Below are positions 6,747-14,940 of a stretch of DNA of 27,877 bases, one piece after another. Source of the stretch: an uncultured Collinsella sp. (GTDB lineage: Bacteria; Actinomycetota; Coriobacteriia; Coriobacteriales; Coriobacteriaceae); NCBI GenBank assembly GCA_959599095.1, contig CAUGGC010000027.1, positions 1 through 27,877 on the forward strand. The letters run 5' to 3'. The notes beneath the pieces are model-generated. The model made no database searches. It was not told the origin of the DNA and was given only the letters and a program-made list of their open reading frames with translations. Both the position numbers and the translations under genes were made by a program. Every line of letters starts with the position of its first letter. Position 1 is the stretch's first letter.

Positions 6747-8129
6747 CTACGCGGGAAGCCCGCTCAGGCGCTTGGACTCGTGCGCGGCGAGCGCAATGGA
6801 AATGATGCCGGTAATGGCGTCGGCCACCACCAGGGCGATCCACACGCCCTCGACACCCATCATGTTGCCGAGGAGGTACATAAGCGGCACCGAGCAGATC
6901 ACATAGCGAAGCAGGCCGGTAAACGTGGCGACACCCACCTTCTCGACCGCCTGGAAATACATCGACATGGTCATGGCAAGATAGCCCAGGGCAACAGCCA
7001 GGATGACAGTACGCGTGGCGTTGGCAGCAACCTCAACGAGCGCAGGATCGCTGCCGGCAAAGAAGGCGCACACCGGGGTGGCGGCAAGCCAGAGCGCGAC
7101 GGCGACCAGCGCCAGCGTCACAACCTGGTACTTAAGCGTGCAAGAGAGTGTCTCCTTAAGGCGCGCCCAAGCCTTTGCGCCAGCGTTGAAAGCAGCGATG
7201 GGCTGCAGGCCGTAGGAGAAGCACTGGGCAACCATCATGGTGATGTAGAGGATGTAGCCGTTGATCACGCCAAAGGCTGCGATGTAGAGCGAGCCCATGT
7301 CGCCACCGAGCGAGCCCAAAAGCGAGTTGGCAACAGTGTTAAAGATAAAGGTCGCACCCTGGACCAGGAAGAACGGGAAGCCGATTTTGAAGATCTGGCC
7401 GCAGATGGCGAGGTCGAGCTTAAGGTCGGCCAGGCTAATCTGGAGCTGGGACTTCTTACCGCCGATGAACCAGAAGATACCGATGGCCCAGATACCGATG
7501 GAAAGACCGTAGTACACGCCAGCTCCCATAACGCCAAGCTTGAGCACAAACGTGGAAAGCGCAAGCCAGCAGATAGCGACGATGGCAGACACGGTCATGA
7601 GGTTGGCCTGGATCTGAACCTTCTCGTCCACACGCATGACGGCGGTGACCATCTGACCAATGACCGTGAGCGGCAGCAGCACGGAGAAGGTGCGCACGCC
7701 GGCAACGGTATCGGTCATGATGTCGGGCGTGGCGCCGAAGAATGCGCAGATGGGCTCGGTAAACACAGCCATCACCACAGCAAGCAGCACACTCACAATC
7801 GTGGTAAGCCAAAAACCCTGGCTAAACGCCTTGCTGGCGCCCTTAATGTCGCCGGCACCCAAAAGGTTGCCCACCACGGCGGGCACGCCGGTGCCAAACA
7901 GGTTGCCAAAGGCCAGGTTAATGTACTCGACCGACATGATGATCGAAACACAGGCCAGGCCGTGTGCACCCAGGCCCCAACCCATCACGAGGCCCTCAAG
8001 GACCACCATGATAATCTGGGCGAGCATACCCTGGCCGGTGATGATGGTGTACTTGCGCACCAGGCCGGGAATCGGCTGCGAGGCAAGCTCACGCTCCTCC
8101 TCAACAGCGGCGGTTGTCTCTTCTGCCAT
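6747..8129 (-). CDS. MATE family multidrug/cation antiporter
   Basis: A 460-aa membrane protein with about twelve hydrophobic helices in two similar halves, the MATE hallmark. The first half has GTGVPAVVGNLLGAGDIKGASKAF and the second QPIAAFNAGAKAWARLKET, the paired loop motifs of this family. MATE proteins export organic cations or drugs in exchange for Na+ or H+. Here, beside agmatine and putrescine genes, a polyamine or guanidino compound is a possible cargo. I start at the ATG at 8129 because AAAGGGGAG lies ~6 nt upstream. An upstream in-frame ATG at 8186 would translate through a tandem DNA repeat and has no ribosome site. It follows the amidohydrolase gene by 96 nt on the same strand and may be cotranscribed. 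Confidence 0.92.
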   Translation of the reverse strand: MAEETTAAVEEERELASQPIPGLVRKYTIITGQGMLAQIIMVVLEGLVMGWGLGAHGLACVSIIMSVEYINLAFGNLFGTGVPAVVGNLLGAGDIKGASKAFSQGFWLTTIVSVLLAVVMAVFTEPICAFFGATPDIMTDTVAGVRTFSVLLPLTVIGQMVTAVMRVDEKVQIQANLMTVSAIVAICWLALSTFVLKLGVMGAGVYYGLSIGIWAIGIFWFIGGKKSQLQISLADLKLDLAICGQIFKIGFPFFLVQGATFIFNTVANSLLGSLGGDMGSLYIAAFGVINGYILYITMMVAQCFSYGLQPIAAFNAGAKAWARLKETLSCTLKYQVVTLALVAVALWLAATPVCAFFAGSDPALVEVAANATRTVILAVALGYLAMTMSMYFQAVEKVGVATFTGLLRYVICSVPLMYLLGNMMGVEGVWIALVVADAITGIISIALAAHESKRLSGLPA

Positions 8130-8154
8130 TGTTCTCCCCTTTCCATGAGAGATT

Positions 8155-8207
8155 GATGAATGGATGGATGAATGGATGGGCGGCACGCACAGGCTGTGGC
8201 ACCGCCC
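8155..8207. repeat. Tandem 12-bp repeat and hairpin in the MATE leader
   Basis: GATGAATGGATG is present twice in perfect tandem (8155-8178), itself built from four-base GATG/GAAT steps. Next to it GGGCGG (8178-8183) pairs with CCGCCC (8202-8207) around an inner CACAG/CTGTG stem. The pair separates the amidohydrolase stop from the MATE ribosome site, so it could act as a processing site or attenuator. Confidence 0.6.
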
Positions 8208-8225
8208 AGCGATGCAGCAGCCCCG

Positions 8226-9854
8226 CTAGGCCTCGTAGACCACCTTGCCGGCAATCATCGTGAGAGACGCCGTGGCCTCGAGGACCTCAGCCGGTTCGCA
8301 GTCAAAGAGGTTGCGGTCGAGCACACAGATATCAGCCTGTTTGCCGCATGCGAGCGTACCGATGCGATCCTCGGCATGCATGGCGTAGGCGCTGCCGTAG
8401 GTGTAGGCGCGCAGGGCCTCGGCCATGGTAATGCGCTCCTGGGGGAACCAGCCCTCGGGGTTGGAGCCGTCCTCGAGCATGCGGAAGACCGCGCCGTACA
8501 CCTCCTCCATGGGCTCCAAGCCCACAACGGGGAAGTCGCTGCCCAAGTGCACCACGGCACCGCTGGCAAGCAGGCTGTGCAGGGGCCACGAAAGCGCTGC
8601 ACGCTCGGGGCCCACGGCATCGTCCTTGGCAAGGTCAGCCATATCGAGCAGCATGTGCCACGGTTGCATGCCGGGGCATATACCAAGCTCCGCGTAGCGC
8701 GGCAGATCCTCGGGCTGAACCGTCTCGTTGTGCTCCATGGAGTGGCGGCAACCCCGCTTACCATGCAAGCGCTCGCCCTCCTCAAAGCAATCAAGCACAA
8801 AACGCACCGAGCGATCGCCGATCGTATGGACGCGCGTGTCAACGCCCCATTCCTGCGCCCTGACAATGGCGGCACGGATGCGCTCTGGATCCTCCGCGGG
8901 CTCACCGCAGGTATCGGGCGCGTTGGAATAGGGTTCAAGCATCCAAGCGGTGTGGTCGGAGCACACGCCATCAAGAAACTGCTTAAAGCCGTGCCACTCG
9001 ACCTGCGTACCCGAGAAGGCGTATTTCTCCTTGATCTGCTCGAGCGTTACGGACTCGTTTTCGAACAGATCGGTGTACAGGAACACGCGCAGTGGCAAGT
9101 CGCCCTTGGCATTAAGACCTGCCAACACCGCATACGGGTTTTCCATGCTCACAAACGTAGGATTGACCATGCCGACCGTAGTGATTCCCAGGGCATTGGC
9201 GCGCCGGGCGGTTTTTGCAAACGACGCGTCAACAACCTCGGGCGCTGGGTCGTAGACCTCGTCCATAAAGAAGACGCCGGCGTTGTTGGAAAACACGCCC
9301 GTCAGATTGCCCTCGGCATCCTTAAGGATCTTGCCGCCTGCGGGATCGGGCGTCTGCGAAGTTACTCCCACCTTGTTGATGGCGCAGGTATTGGCACTAA
9401 AGGTATGCAGGTCAACCTGCTGCAGAAAAACCGGGCGGTCAGAGATGTACTCATCGATCATCGCGGCTGTGGGCATCTCGGGGACATCCCACTGGAACTG
9501 GATAATCTGGCAGCCCAGAATCCACTCGTTATCGGGATGGTCGGCCGCAAACGCCACGACATGTTCCATCGCCATCTCAAAACTGGTGCAGTCGATGAGG
9601 TTGACGGCAAAATCGGGGTCGGTCATGAACGCGCCCTGGGCAAAATGCGTGTGCGAGTCGATCAGGCCGGGCATGACGAGCTGGTCGCCAAAGTCGCGCA
9701 CCTCGGTATCGGGGCCGATAAACGGTGCCAGGTGGGCATCGTCACCGCAGGCAACGATTTTATCGCCCCGCACGGCAACGCCGCCCTTAAACGGCTCGAG
9801 CCCATCGCCGGTAAAGACGGCGTTGCTCTTGATAACTACATCAGCCTTGTCCAT
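8226..9854 (-). CDS. Amidohydrolase family 3 protein (YtcJ-like metal-dependent hydrolase)
   Basis: This 542-aa cytoplasmic enzyme has the amidohydrolase layout: a small beta domain, MPGLIDSHTHF with metal ligands His68 and His70, VHTIGDR and RHSMEH further on, then HLGSDFPV with the conserved Asp, and a C-terminal RIGTLACGKQADICVLDRNLFDCEP return to the beta domain. It belongs with YtcJ/N-substituted formamide deformylase-like proteins, whose substrates are mostly unknown. The surroundings suggest an N-acyl or carbamoyl amine, but this is a guess. The ATG at 9854 has TGAGGAGG about 5 nt upstream; the earlier ATG at 9884 has none. The promoter region contains an operator module shared with the ptcA/LuxR region. 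Confidence 0.9.
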   Translation of the reverse strand: MDKADVVIKSNAVFTGDGLEPFKGGVAVRGDKIVACGDDAHLAPFIGPDTEVRDFGDQLVMPGLIDSHTHFAQGAFMTDPDFAVNLIDCTSFEMAMEHVVAFAADHPDNEWILGCQIIQFQWDVPEMPTAAMIDEYISDRPVFLQQVDLHTFSANTCAINKVGVTSQTPDPAGGKILKDAEGNLTGVFSNNAGVFFMDEVYDPAPEVVDASFAKTARRANALGITTVGMVNPTFVSMENPYAVLAGLNAKGDLPLRVFLYTDLFENESVTLEQIKEKYAFSGTQVEWHGFKQFLDGVCSDHTAWMLEPYSNAPDTCGEPAEDPERIRAAIVRAQEWGVDTRVHTIGDRSVRFVLDCFEEGERLHGKRGCRHSMEHNETVQPEDLPRYAELGICPGMQPWHMLLDMADLAKDDAVGPERAALSWPLHSLLASGAVVHLGSDFPVVGLEPMEEVYGAVFRMLEDGSNPEGWFPQERITMAEALRAYTYGSAYAMHAEDRIGTLACGKQADICVLDRNLFDCEPAEVLEATASLTMIAGKVVYEA

Positions 9855-10037
9855 GTGAGCCTCCTCAGGCATCTTTGGTTGCAACGCGGACGCACCGCCC
9901 GCGTGGGCACTCGGTTGGGAGCGTAGCGCTCCCGCATCGGCGCGTGCCTACAAGCCGTGCTCGGACGTCTGTCCCGCGTCCGCGGCTTCGCGCTACACCC
10001 ATTGATACACAGGGGCAAATCCGTGCCAAGGCCAGGG

Positions 10038-10087
10038 ACCGCAAACGGTCAGTTTAAGCAGGTTTACACGCTTTACCTGCAGGTTTA
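10038..10087. promoter_or_regulatory. Operator module upstream of the amidohydrolase gene
   Basis: ACCGCAAACGGT (10038-10049) is followed by two GCAGGTTTA copies exactly 21 bp apart (10058 and 10079). The second sits in TACCTGCAGGTTTA, whose core ACCTGCAGGT is a perfect palindrome. Read on the minus strand the order is the same as at 17850-17905 before the LuxR gene. The rest of 9855-10169 shows only a GGGAGCG/CGCTCCC palindrome (9917-9933) and no ORF. Confidence 0.55.
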
Positions 10088-10169
10088 TTGTCTGAGATTA
10101 TTACCGCTTCATTACGCCCAACGGTATGGCCGCCCACACGGCAAGACCCGCATGCGAGGAAGAATGGGG

Positions 10170-11162
10170 CTAGGAACGCCAAAAGGTATCTATGAGGTCA
10201 TCTCGGTTGGAGACACCGCTTTTAACGTAGATGCGATGCAAGTGCGCCTTGACCGTGCCAGGGCTGATGACCAACTCGCTGGCGATGTTTTGGGCGTCGT
10301 TGCCCTTCAGCAGCAGCGTGAGCACCTCCTGCTCGCGCCGCGACAGCTTATGGGCATCGGCATAGATCACCACACGCGATGCGAGGTCGTCCTCAGAGCT
10401 TGCGCTCTGGGCCGCCACGTCCTCATCGGCACGCGGATGACGGGCATACACGCGCAGGATATGGCTAAACTGGCAAAAGAGTTGGACCGCGCATACCACG
10501 AGCAGCACGTTTTCGGAGATATTGCGCTCGGACAGATACCACAAAAAGAGGCTGATGACGGGGTTTTGAGAGTCGGGGCGGCAGAGCAAAATCATGTAGG
10601 TGTCCTCGGCGATTACGCAAAACGCAAGAACAAGGGCCACCTTCCAAAAGAGCTTTGAGCGGTCGAGGTCGAGTTTCTCAACACGCGTGGCTCTGTACCG
10701 GTAATGCCAGGCGGCATAGGCAAGACATCCTACATTGCCCAGGTCACGCGTGAGCCAAAAGAGATACTGCTGCATCTCTCCGGCAGCGCCGCTGCGAGGC
10801 ACCAGCAGCAATTGCAAGATTGAAAACGGCACGATAGCGAGTACGAGCATGCGCGACGTCGGCCTTTTGCGCAAGCGCGCAAACATCCACAGTACCACGC
10901 AGGCATAGATGGCAATACCGAGCACGCAGCGCAGCAAGGGGTGCTGCAACGGCTCGCTAAAGGTAACAGCGTAGTCGTATTTGAGCCGATTGTACTCGTC
11001 AAAAAAGATGACTGACATATCGAGCATGTAGAGCAAAAAGCCCGCCGCGGCCACCAGGCTGTCGCGACGGCGCGTCATGAGCCAAACCACCAATGCCACG
11101 GCACTGGTCACCAGAGCCACACCCATGATAATCGTGGTGTAGATATAGAACGCGAAACTCAT
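10170..11162 (-). CDS. Seven-helix membrane-anchored LuxR family regulator
   Basis: A 330-aa one-component sensor. Seven hydrophobic helices (about residues 7-28, 35-54, 75-95, 103-121, 131-154, 170-193 and 215-240) are followed by a cytoplasmic LuxR helix-turn-helix (LSRREQEVLTLLLKGNDAQNIASELVISPGTVKAHLHRIYVKSG, about 270-315). It is a paralogue of the protein at 18023-18985. Both share an IAED-Y-IL motif in helix 6 and YLSER-SENV before helix 7, so these may form the ligand pocket or the signal-transfer joint. DNA binding would happen at the membrane. It lies upstream of the amidohydrolase and MATE genes on the same strand, 315 nt away, so it probably has its own transcript and may control them. 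Confidence 0.88.
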   Translation of the reverse strand: MSFAFYIYTTIIMGVALVTSAVALVVWLMTRRRDSLVAAAGFLLYMLDMSVIFFDEYNRLKYDYAVTFSEPLQHPLLRCVLGIAIYACVVLWMFARLRKRPTSRMLVLAIVPFSILQLLLVPRSGAAGEMQQYLFWLTRDLGNVGCLAYAAWHYRYRATRVEKLDLDRSKLFWKVALVLAFCVIAEDTYMILLCRPDSQNPVISLFLWYLSERNISENVLLVVCAVQLFCQFSHILRVYARHPRADEDVAAQSASSEDDLASRVVIYADAHKLSRREQEVLTLLLKGNDAQNIASELVISPGTVKAHLHRIYVKSGVSNRDDLIDTFWRS

Positions 11163-11195
11163 GCCCGCCTCCCCTGTCTAGATGCTGTGAGGATG

Positions 11196-11278
11196 TTGAC
11201 AGATTCTTTGCCACAAGATTAGACTCACCGATTAAACGTACTGTATCGTTTAGATAAACAAGCTGTGTCTCACCGATG
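11196..11278 (+). promoter_or_regulatory. Regulatory region between the membrane LuxR gene and a small ORF
   Basis: TTGACA (11196-11201) is a perfect -35 box, but the matching -10 region (TTAGAC) is poor. TAAACG (11233-11238) and CGTTTA (11247-11252) form a palindrome with an 8-bp centre. CTCACCGAT occurs twice (about 11224 and 11269). These could be regulator sites for either gene. Confidence 0.35.
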
Positions 11279-11290
11279 AAAGGAGATGCC

Positions 11291-11482
11291 ATGACACCGA
11301 TCGCTCCGCTCAAGATGCTCGTCGCGCCCGCCGCCAAGGCCATCACCCGACTCGGTTCTTCCATGACCTACGACGACGTTCCCTGCGCCGTTGAGGCGCG
11401 TTCGGACAGCTGCCCCTACCTGGGCCACGTCCCCTACTTTGCACCCAAGCTCGCATCTGATCCCGAGCAGCGTGAGCAGTAA
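11291..11482 (+). CDS. Hypothetical 63-aa protein
   Basis: I do not recognise this protein. It begins MTPIAPLKMLVAPAAKAITRL, has two cysteines (PCAVEARSDSCPYLGHVPYF) and a charged C-terminus, and no clear membrane segment. AAAGGAG lies 6 nt before the ATG, and the codons use G/C third positions like the neighbours, so it is probably translated. It faces away from the membrane LuxR gene and is convergent with the permease gene that ends 36 nt further on. Confidence 0.5.
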   Translation: MTPIAPLKMLVAPAAKAITRLGSSMTYDDVPCAVEARSDSCPYLGHVPYFAPKLASDPEQREQ

Positions 11483-11517
11483 TCCAAGATGCATCTAGCA
11501 CCGCACAACTCGCGGCG

Positions 11518-12927
11518 CTACTGTTTTGGTGCAAAGCGACCTGTCCCCCTTGCGCCAACGCCGGGATTGTCGATGCTGCGGCCGCGGCGCGATATGAGGC
11601 GCGAAACCTCGCCCAGCAACACGCCGATCACCACACCCATGAGGATCGGCAACTTTGACATCTCGGCGGGCGAGCTGTTAAGCGGCACGATTGTCGCAAC
11701 AATGGAAAGCACGAGCTCTACCACCGGCACCGCAAGCGCTACCGCAAGCACCTTGCCCTCGAAGGGCGCGCGGAACACACGTGGGCGGTCGTCGTATTTA
11801 CGCAGGCGCCAAAACGCCGGGAACATCGGGATATAGCTCATGAGCAGAAAGACGACGTTCATCGAGAAGAAGACCCAAAAGACGTCGGAACCTTCGCCCA
11901 GCGGAATCTGAAGTAGCAGCACCAAGCTGGCAAAACAACCGTTAATGAGTGCCGAGCCATTAGGCATGCCGGTCTTCTTGGACACCAGCGCAAAGGGACG
12001 CGGCATGTTGCCATGGCGCGCGGCATAGCTCGCCACGTTGTTGACGCCAAAGCTCCAACAGATCATGTTGGCAAACAGCGTTACCAAAAAGGTCATGCCC
12101 ACGATCATTGTCAGCGGGTGGCTGCGCCCCACCATGGCGCCGACCGCGTCCACAATGCCCGAATCGAGCGAAAGCTGCTCGGTGGGGACCGCGGCCCCAA
12201 TGCCAACGCCACAGATGATGTAAATGGCCGCAATGGCAACGCCGCCGGCGATAACCGCCTTGGGGATATCACGCGACGGGTTTTTCATCGTGCTGGCAAA
12301 GGTCGCGACCACCTCAAAGCCCATAAAGTTGAATAGGATGATCGAAAGATACGTCAGTGAGTTAGTGTCTCCCAGATCGGGGACAAAGGTCTTAAACGAC
12401 ATATCGTTGGCAAAGCCGTTGTTGCAGGCAAACCAGATGCCGACGATTCCCACCACGGCGGTAATGAGCACCTTGATGACGGCGCCGCCATCCATGACCC
12501 AATCGGCCTCGGCCACCGGCTGCATTGCCATGACCGTGACGCCCCACACAAAGGCAAGCTCGATGGCAATTCGGACCCCAAGCGAAAATTCGATGCCCCA
12601 TACCGCATTGATGACACTGGGAAACATGCAGGCGATACTTGCTACCCACAGCGGAAAGTTGACCCAATAGCACCAGGAGCAGCGGGCGCCCCAACGGTCG
12701 CCCAAGCCCAGGCGAACCCAATCGTACAGGCCGCCCTCGGAATCGAACGCCGTACCGAGCTCGGCCACCACCAGGCCATAGGGAAGCAAAAACGTAATGA
12801 TGAGGAAAATCCACCAGAAGAACTGCACGTTACCCATGGCAGATGCCGGAGCGGCCGCCTCGATGGTAAAGACAACGCAGATAACCGAGAGGATGACCTC
12901 GAACAGGGAGAACTTTTTACCTGCCAC
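11518..12927 (-). CDS. APC family amino acid/polyamine permease (second copy)
   Basis: A 469-aa inner-membrane transporter with about twelve helices. It is clearly paralogous to the permease at 15046-16485. Both have AAAPA-A-GN-QFFWWIFLI-TFLLPYG, VAELGT--D-EGG-YDWVR-GLGD-WGAR, and FNFMGFEV followed by P-RDIPKA. This pattern fits the agmatine/putrescine antiporter AguD and related APC exchangers. It occupies the place after the deiminase where carbamate kinase sits in known agu operons, but 545 nt of structured DNA separates it, so it probably has its own promoter or riboregulation. GTG is the start, with GGGGGAG 7 nt upstream. A small ORF (12917-13099) overlaps this start by 11 nt. The substrate may be agmatine, putrescine or a related amine. 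Confidence 0.9.
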   Translation of the reverse strand: MAGKKFSLFEVILSVICVVFTIEAAAPASAMGNVQFFWWIFLIITFLLPYGLVVAELGTAFDSEGGLYDWVRLGLGDRWGARCSWCYWVNFPLWVASIACMFPSVINAVWGIEFSLGVRIAIELAFVWGVTVMAMQPVAEADWVMDGGAVIKVLITAVVGIVGIWFACNNGFANDMSFKTFVPDLGDTNSLTYLSIILFNFMGFEVVATFASTMKNPSRDIPKAVIAGGVAIAAIYIICGVGIGAAVPTEQLSLDSGIVDAVGAMVGRSHPLTMIVGMTFLVTLFANMICWSFGVNNVASYAARHGNMPRPFALVSKKTGMPNGSALINGCFASLVLLLQIPLGEGSDVFWVFFSMNVVFLLMSYIPMFPAFWRLRKYDDRPRVFRAPFEGKVLAVALAVPVVELVLSIVATIVPLNSSPAEMSKLPILMGVVIGVLLGEVSRLISRRGRSIDNPGVGARGTGRFAPKQ

Positions 12928-13099
12928 GGCACGCTCCCCCTACAGCAAAAAGGATGGCATCTGCACCGAAGGCGCAGCCCAAGGTAGGGTTGCAGGCCGC
13001 GTCACCGGTACAGGTGCCATCCCAAAGAGAAGAGAGGGTGCAATTGTTGGACCAACGCTCGCGGAACAGGCGCGTGTAGATAACGATACGCTGGTACAT
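12917..13099 (-). CDS. Possible 60-aa leader ORF overlapping the permease start
   Basis: The ATG at 13099 has GGAG 6 nt upstream. The predicted peptide starts MYQRIVIYTRLFRERWSNN and has five cysteines. Its TAA stop (12919-12917) overlaps the permease GTG by 11 nt in another frame, a geometry seen in translational coupling. I recognise no family, and the composition is unlike the neighbouring proteins, so this may be chance. Confidence 0.25.
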   Translation of the reverse strand: MYQRIVIYTRLFRERWSNNCTLSSLWDGTCTGDAACNPTLGCAFGADAILFAVGGACRGR

Positions 13100-13147
13100 A
13101 GATACTCCGATCAAACCGGTCGCGCTCGCAACCGGAAACTATCAGCA

Positions 13148-13230
13148 ATTGAATACGCGTCTGACCTGGGAAATTCAAGCGAACAATTGGCCTAACCCGC
13201 AATAAATCCCAGATCAGACGCGTACTCAAT
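13148..13230. repeat. 24-bp imperfect inverted repeat
   Basis: Arms at 13148-13171 and 13207-13230 are reverse complements at 22 of 24 positions, both containing ACGCGTCTGA or its complement, around a 35-nt loop. It lies in the leader of the second permease (minus strand). No U tract follows either side, so it is more likely a structured leader or protein site than a terminator. Confidence 0.65.
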
Positions 13231-13239
13231 CAAAGAGGC

Positions 13240-13271
13240 GGGCACTCCGAAGTGGAGGCAACGGAGTGCCC
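13240..13271. repeat. 10-bp perfect hairpin
   Basis: GGGCACTCCG (13240-13249) and CGGAGTGCCC (13262-13271) form a perfect stem with a 12-nt loop. On the minus strand it directly follows the U-rich end of the next hairpin upstream. Confidence 0.6.
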
Positions 13272-13273
13272 AA

Positions 13274-13373
13274 AGAAAAACCCAGCCGACCAAGACATCA
13301 AGTGACCAGACCATCAATGCCCCGAGATGGTCACGGTGCGATTCACCGACTGTCCGATTGATCGGCTGGGTTT
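13274..13373 (-). terminator. Branched terminator-like structure downstream of agmatine deiminase 2
   Basis: On the minus strand AAACCCAGCCGA (13373-13362) pairs perfectly with TCGGCTGGGTTT (13289-13278) and is followed by UUC and U-rich sequence. The ~70-nt interior holds CGGTG/CACCG and ACCATC/GATGGT hairpins, so the whole could be a multi-branched RNA rather than a plain hairpin. It abuts element copy 3. Confidence 0.6.
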
Positions 13374-13460
13374 CTGAGGTGCGGCAGATTCTCGTGAAAG
13401 AGGAGCGCCGCGTACTTTGGTACGCAAGCGACGAATGAACGGGAAGGTGCCGTGCCTCAG
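13374..13460 (-). repeat. Structured 3'-end element, copy 3 (diverged)
   Basis: On the minus strand a 13-bp closing stem with two G-U pairs (13460-13448 with 13386-13374) encloses a core like copies 1 and 2: CGTTCATTCGTCG, then GCGTAC-CAAA-GTACGC (13425-13410), then CTCCTCTTTCACG. It begins 13 nt after the stop of agmatine deiminase 2 and is in gene orientation. The stem sequence is quite different from copies 1 and 2 while the core is kept. Confidence 0.65.
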
Positions 13461-13472
13461 GAAGACAGACAG

Positions 13473-14678
13473 TTACGCAGACGGCTCCTGCTGGGTAATG
13501 CAGTGGATGTTGCCGCCGCCGAAGACGACCTGCTCGGACTGAACGCCGACGCACTTGTAGACGCCCTCGCCCCAGACCTCGTCGTAGATCTTCTGGAGCG
13601 TGTCAACGGCCAGCTGGTCGTTCTCATCGCCGTACTGCGGGACGATAACGCCGTGGTTGGTGACCAGGTAGTTCATGTAGGAGGCGATCAGCGGCTCGTC
13701 GGGAACGCGCGGCTCGGCGTTCTCGTCGGCGTCGATGGTGTCGCAGGAAGCCTGGTCCATGAACAGCGGGTTCACGGGCATGCAGAGCTTGTAGACCTTC
13801 ATCTTGCGGCCCTTGGCGTCAACGGCGTTGGAGAGGGTCTCGTAGGCAGCGTGGCACTGCTCGTAGAACGGATACTCGGGATCGTCGGTCCAGATGCAGG
13901 CCATGACGCCCGGGGCGATGAACGTGGCGACGTCATCGATGTGGCCGTTGGTCTCCTCGGGGTCGATGCCCTCCTTGACCCAGATGACCTTCTCGACACC
14001 CAAGTAATCCTTGAGGTGCTCGTCCATGTAGGCGCGAAGCTCCTCGCTCCAGGGCTCAAACTTCTTGTGGTACTTGGGCCAGATGGACTCGGGATCCTCT
14101 TCCTCCTCCAGAACCGCAGAGCAGGTGCGGCCCGGGGAAAGCAAGCACTGGTCGGTCACGACAAGGGTGCCCTCGCCGTCGACGGTGATGGAGCCGCCCT
14201 CGAGGATCATGTCATCGGGACGATAGCGGCGGCAGCCGGAGAGCTCAGCCATCTTGAGGGCGATCTGCTCGTCCTTGTCCCACGGGAAGTACAGGCCGTC
14301 GACGAGGCCGCCGTAGGCGTTGAAGTGCCAGTGGTTGGCGCGCTTCTCGCCCTTGCCGTTGATGACGTAGGTGGCGGCGGTGTCGCGGAACCAAGCGTCG
14401 TCGGTGGTCATCTCGATGACGGTGACGTTCTCGTCGTTCTCGAAGACGGCCTTGCAGTTGGCGTAGTCGACCTGGTTGGCGCACATATAGACCGGGGTGA
14501 ACTCGGAGATGGCGCGGGCGATGGCGGCATACTGCTTCTGGGCCGGCTTGGCGCCGTGGGCCCAGGTGTCGGTGCGGTGGGGCCAGCCCATCCACACGCG
14601 ATCCTGCGGGGCGAACTCGGCGGGCATAAAGAAGCCATCGGCCTTGGGGGTGGACTCGGACTCGGTGATCGTACGCAT
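13473..14678 (-). CDS. aguA: Agmatine deiminase family protein, divergent copy in the ptcA operon
   Basis: This 401-aa protein keeps the guanidine-modifying catalytic set: Asp94 in DDAWFRD, Glu160 in EGGS, His246 and Asp248 in ETNGHIDD, and Cys393 in GGGNIHCITQQEP. It differs from the canonical copy (4504-5625) in two places near the active site. The usual RD-GP is RDTAA (98-102), and the LL-RNP loop is replaced by a ~26-residue acidic and aromatic insertion (about 185-212). It should deiminate agmatine to carbamoylputrescine, but a related guanidino substrate is possible. GGAGGAAATCTT precedes the ATG at 14678; the upstream in-frame ATG at 14843 gives an Arg-rich, unlikely extension. It follows the permease by 367 nt and ptcA further up. 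Confidence 0.9.
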   Translation of the reverse strand: MRTITESESTPKADGFFMPAEFAPQDRVWMGWPHRTDTWAHGAKPAQKQYAAIARAISEFTPVYMCANQVDYANCKAVFENDENVTVIEMTTDDAWFRDTAATYVINGKGEKRANHWHFNAYGGLVDGLYFPWDKDEQIALKMAELSGCRRYRPDDMILEGGSITVDGEGTLVVTDQCLLSPGRTCSAVLEEEEDPESIWPKYHKKFEPWSEELRAYMDEHLKDYLGVEKVIWVKEGIDPEETNGHIDDVATFIAPGVMACIWTDDPEYPFYEQCHAAYETLSNAVDAKGRKMKVYKLCMPVNPLFMDQASCDTIDADENAEPRVPDEPLIASYMNYLVTNHGVIVPQYGDENDQLAVDTLQKIYDEVWGEGVYKCVGVQSEQVVFGGGNIHCITQQEPSA

Positions 14679-14707
14679 AAGATTTCCTCCAAATCGAACG
14701 ATCGCTT

Positions 14708-14914
14708 GCTGCGGGCGGGTTACCCGCAGCCTAAAACCAAGAGATGGTAGGCGCCCGTTCCCCGGCAAAGGTCGGGGCGCCCGGCGCCGGTTTTCACGGA
14801 GTCGCACCGGCAAGCGACGACGTAACCAAGTGCGCGGAGACAAAACGCACGAAGGATACGGAAGAGAGATTGGGGTGGGCGGTGGTTACCGGAGCTATCG
14901 CTCACACCCACCCC
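14708..14914. repeat. Series of hairpins between the permease and agmatine deiminase 2
   Basis: Perfect stems are GCTGCGGG/CCCGCAGC (14708-14730), GGCGCCC/GGGCGCC (about 14752-14788), GTGCG/CGCAC (about 14830-14850) and GGGGTGGG/CCCACCCC (14872-14914). No ORF is credible here. Together with copy 4 they fill the 14679-15045 gap. They may stabilise or separate the operon's messages. Confidence 0.5.
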
Positions 14915-14940
14915 GGGGAATGGTTAGCAAACCTGTCGCT

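Noticed and set aside
14679..14843. Longer N-terminus for agmatine deiminase 2
   Set aside because: The extension is Arg/Pro-rich, comes from hairpin DNA and lacks a ribosome site, while the ATG at 14678 has GGAGGAAATCTT just upstream.
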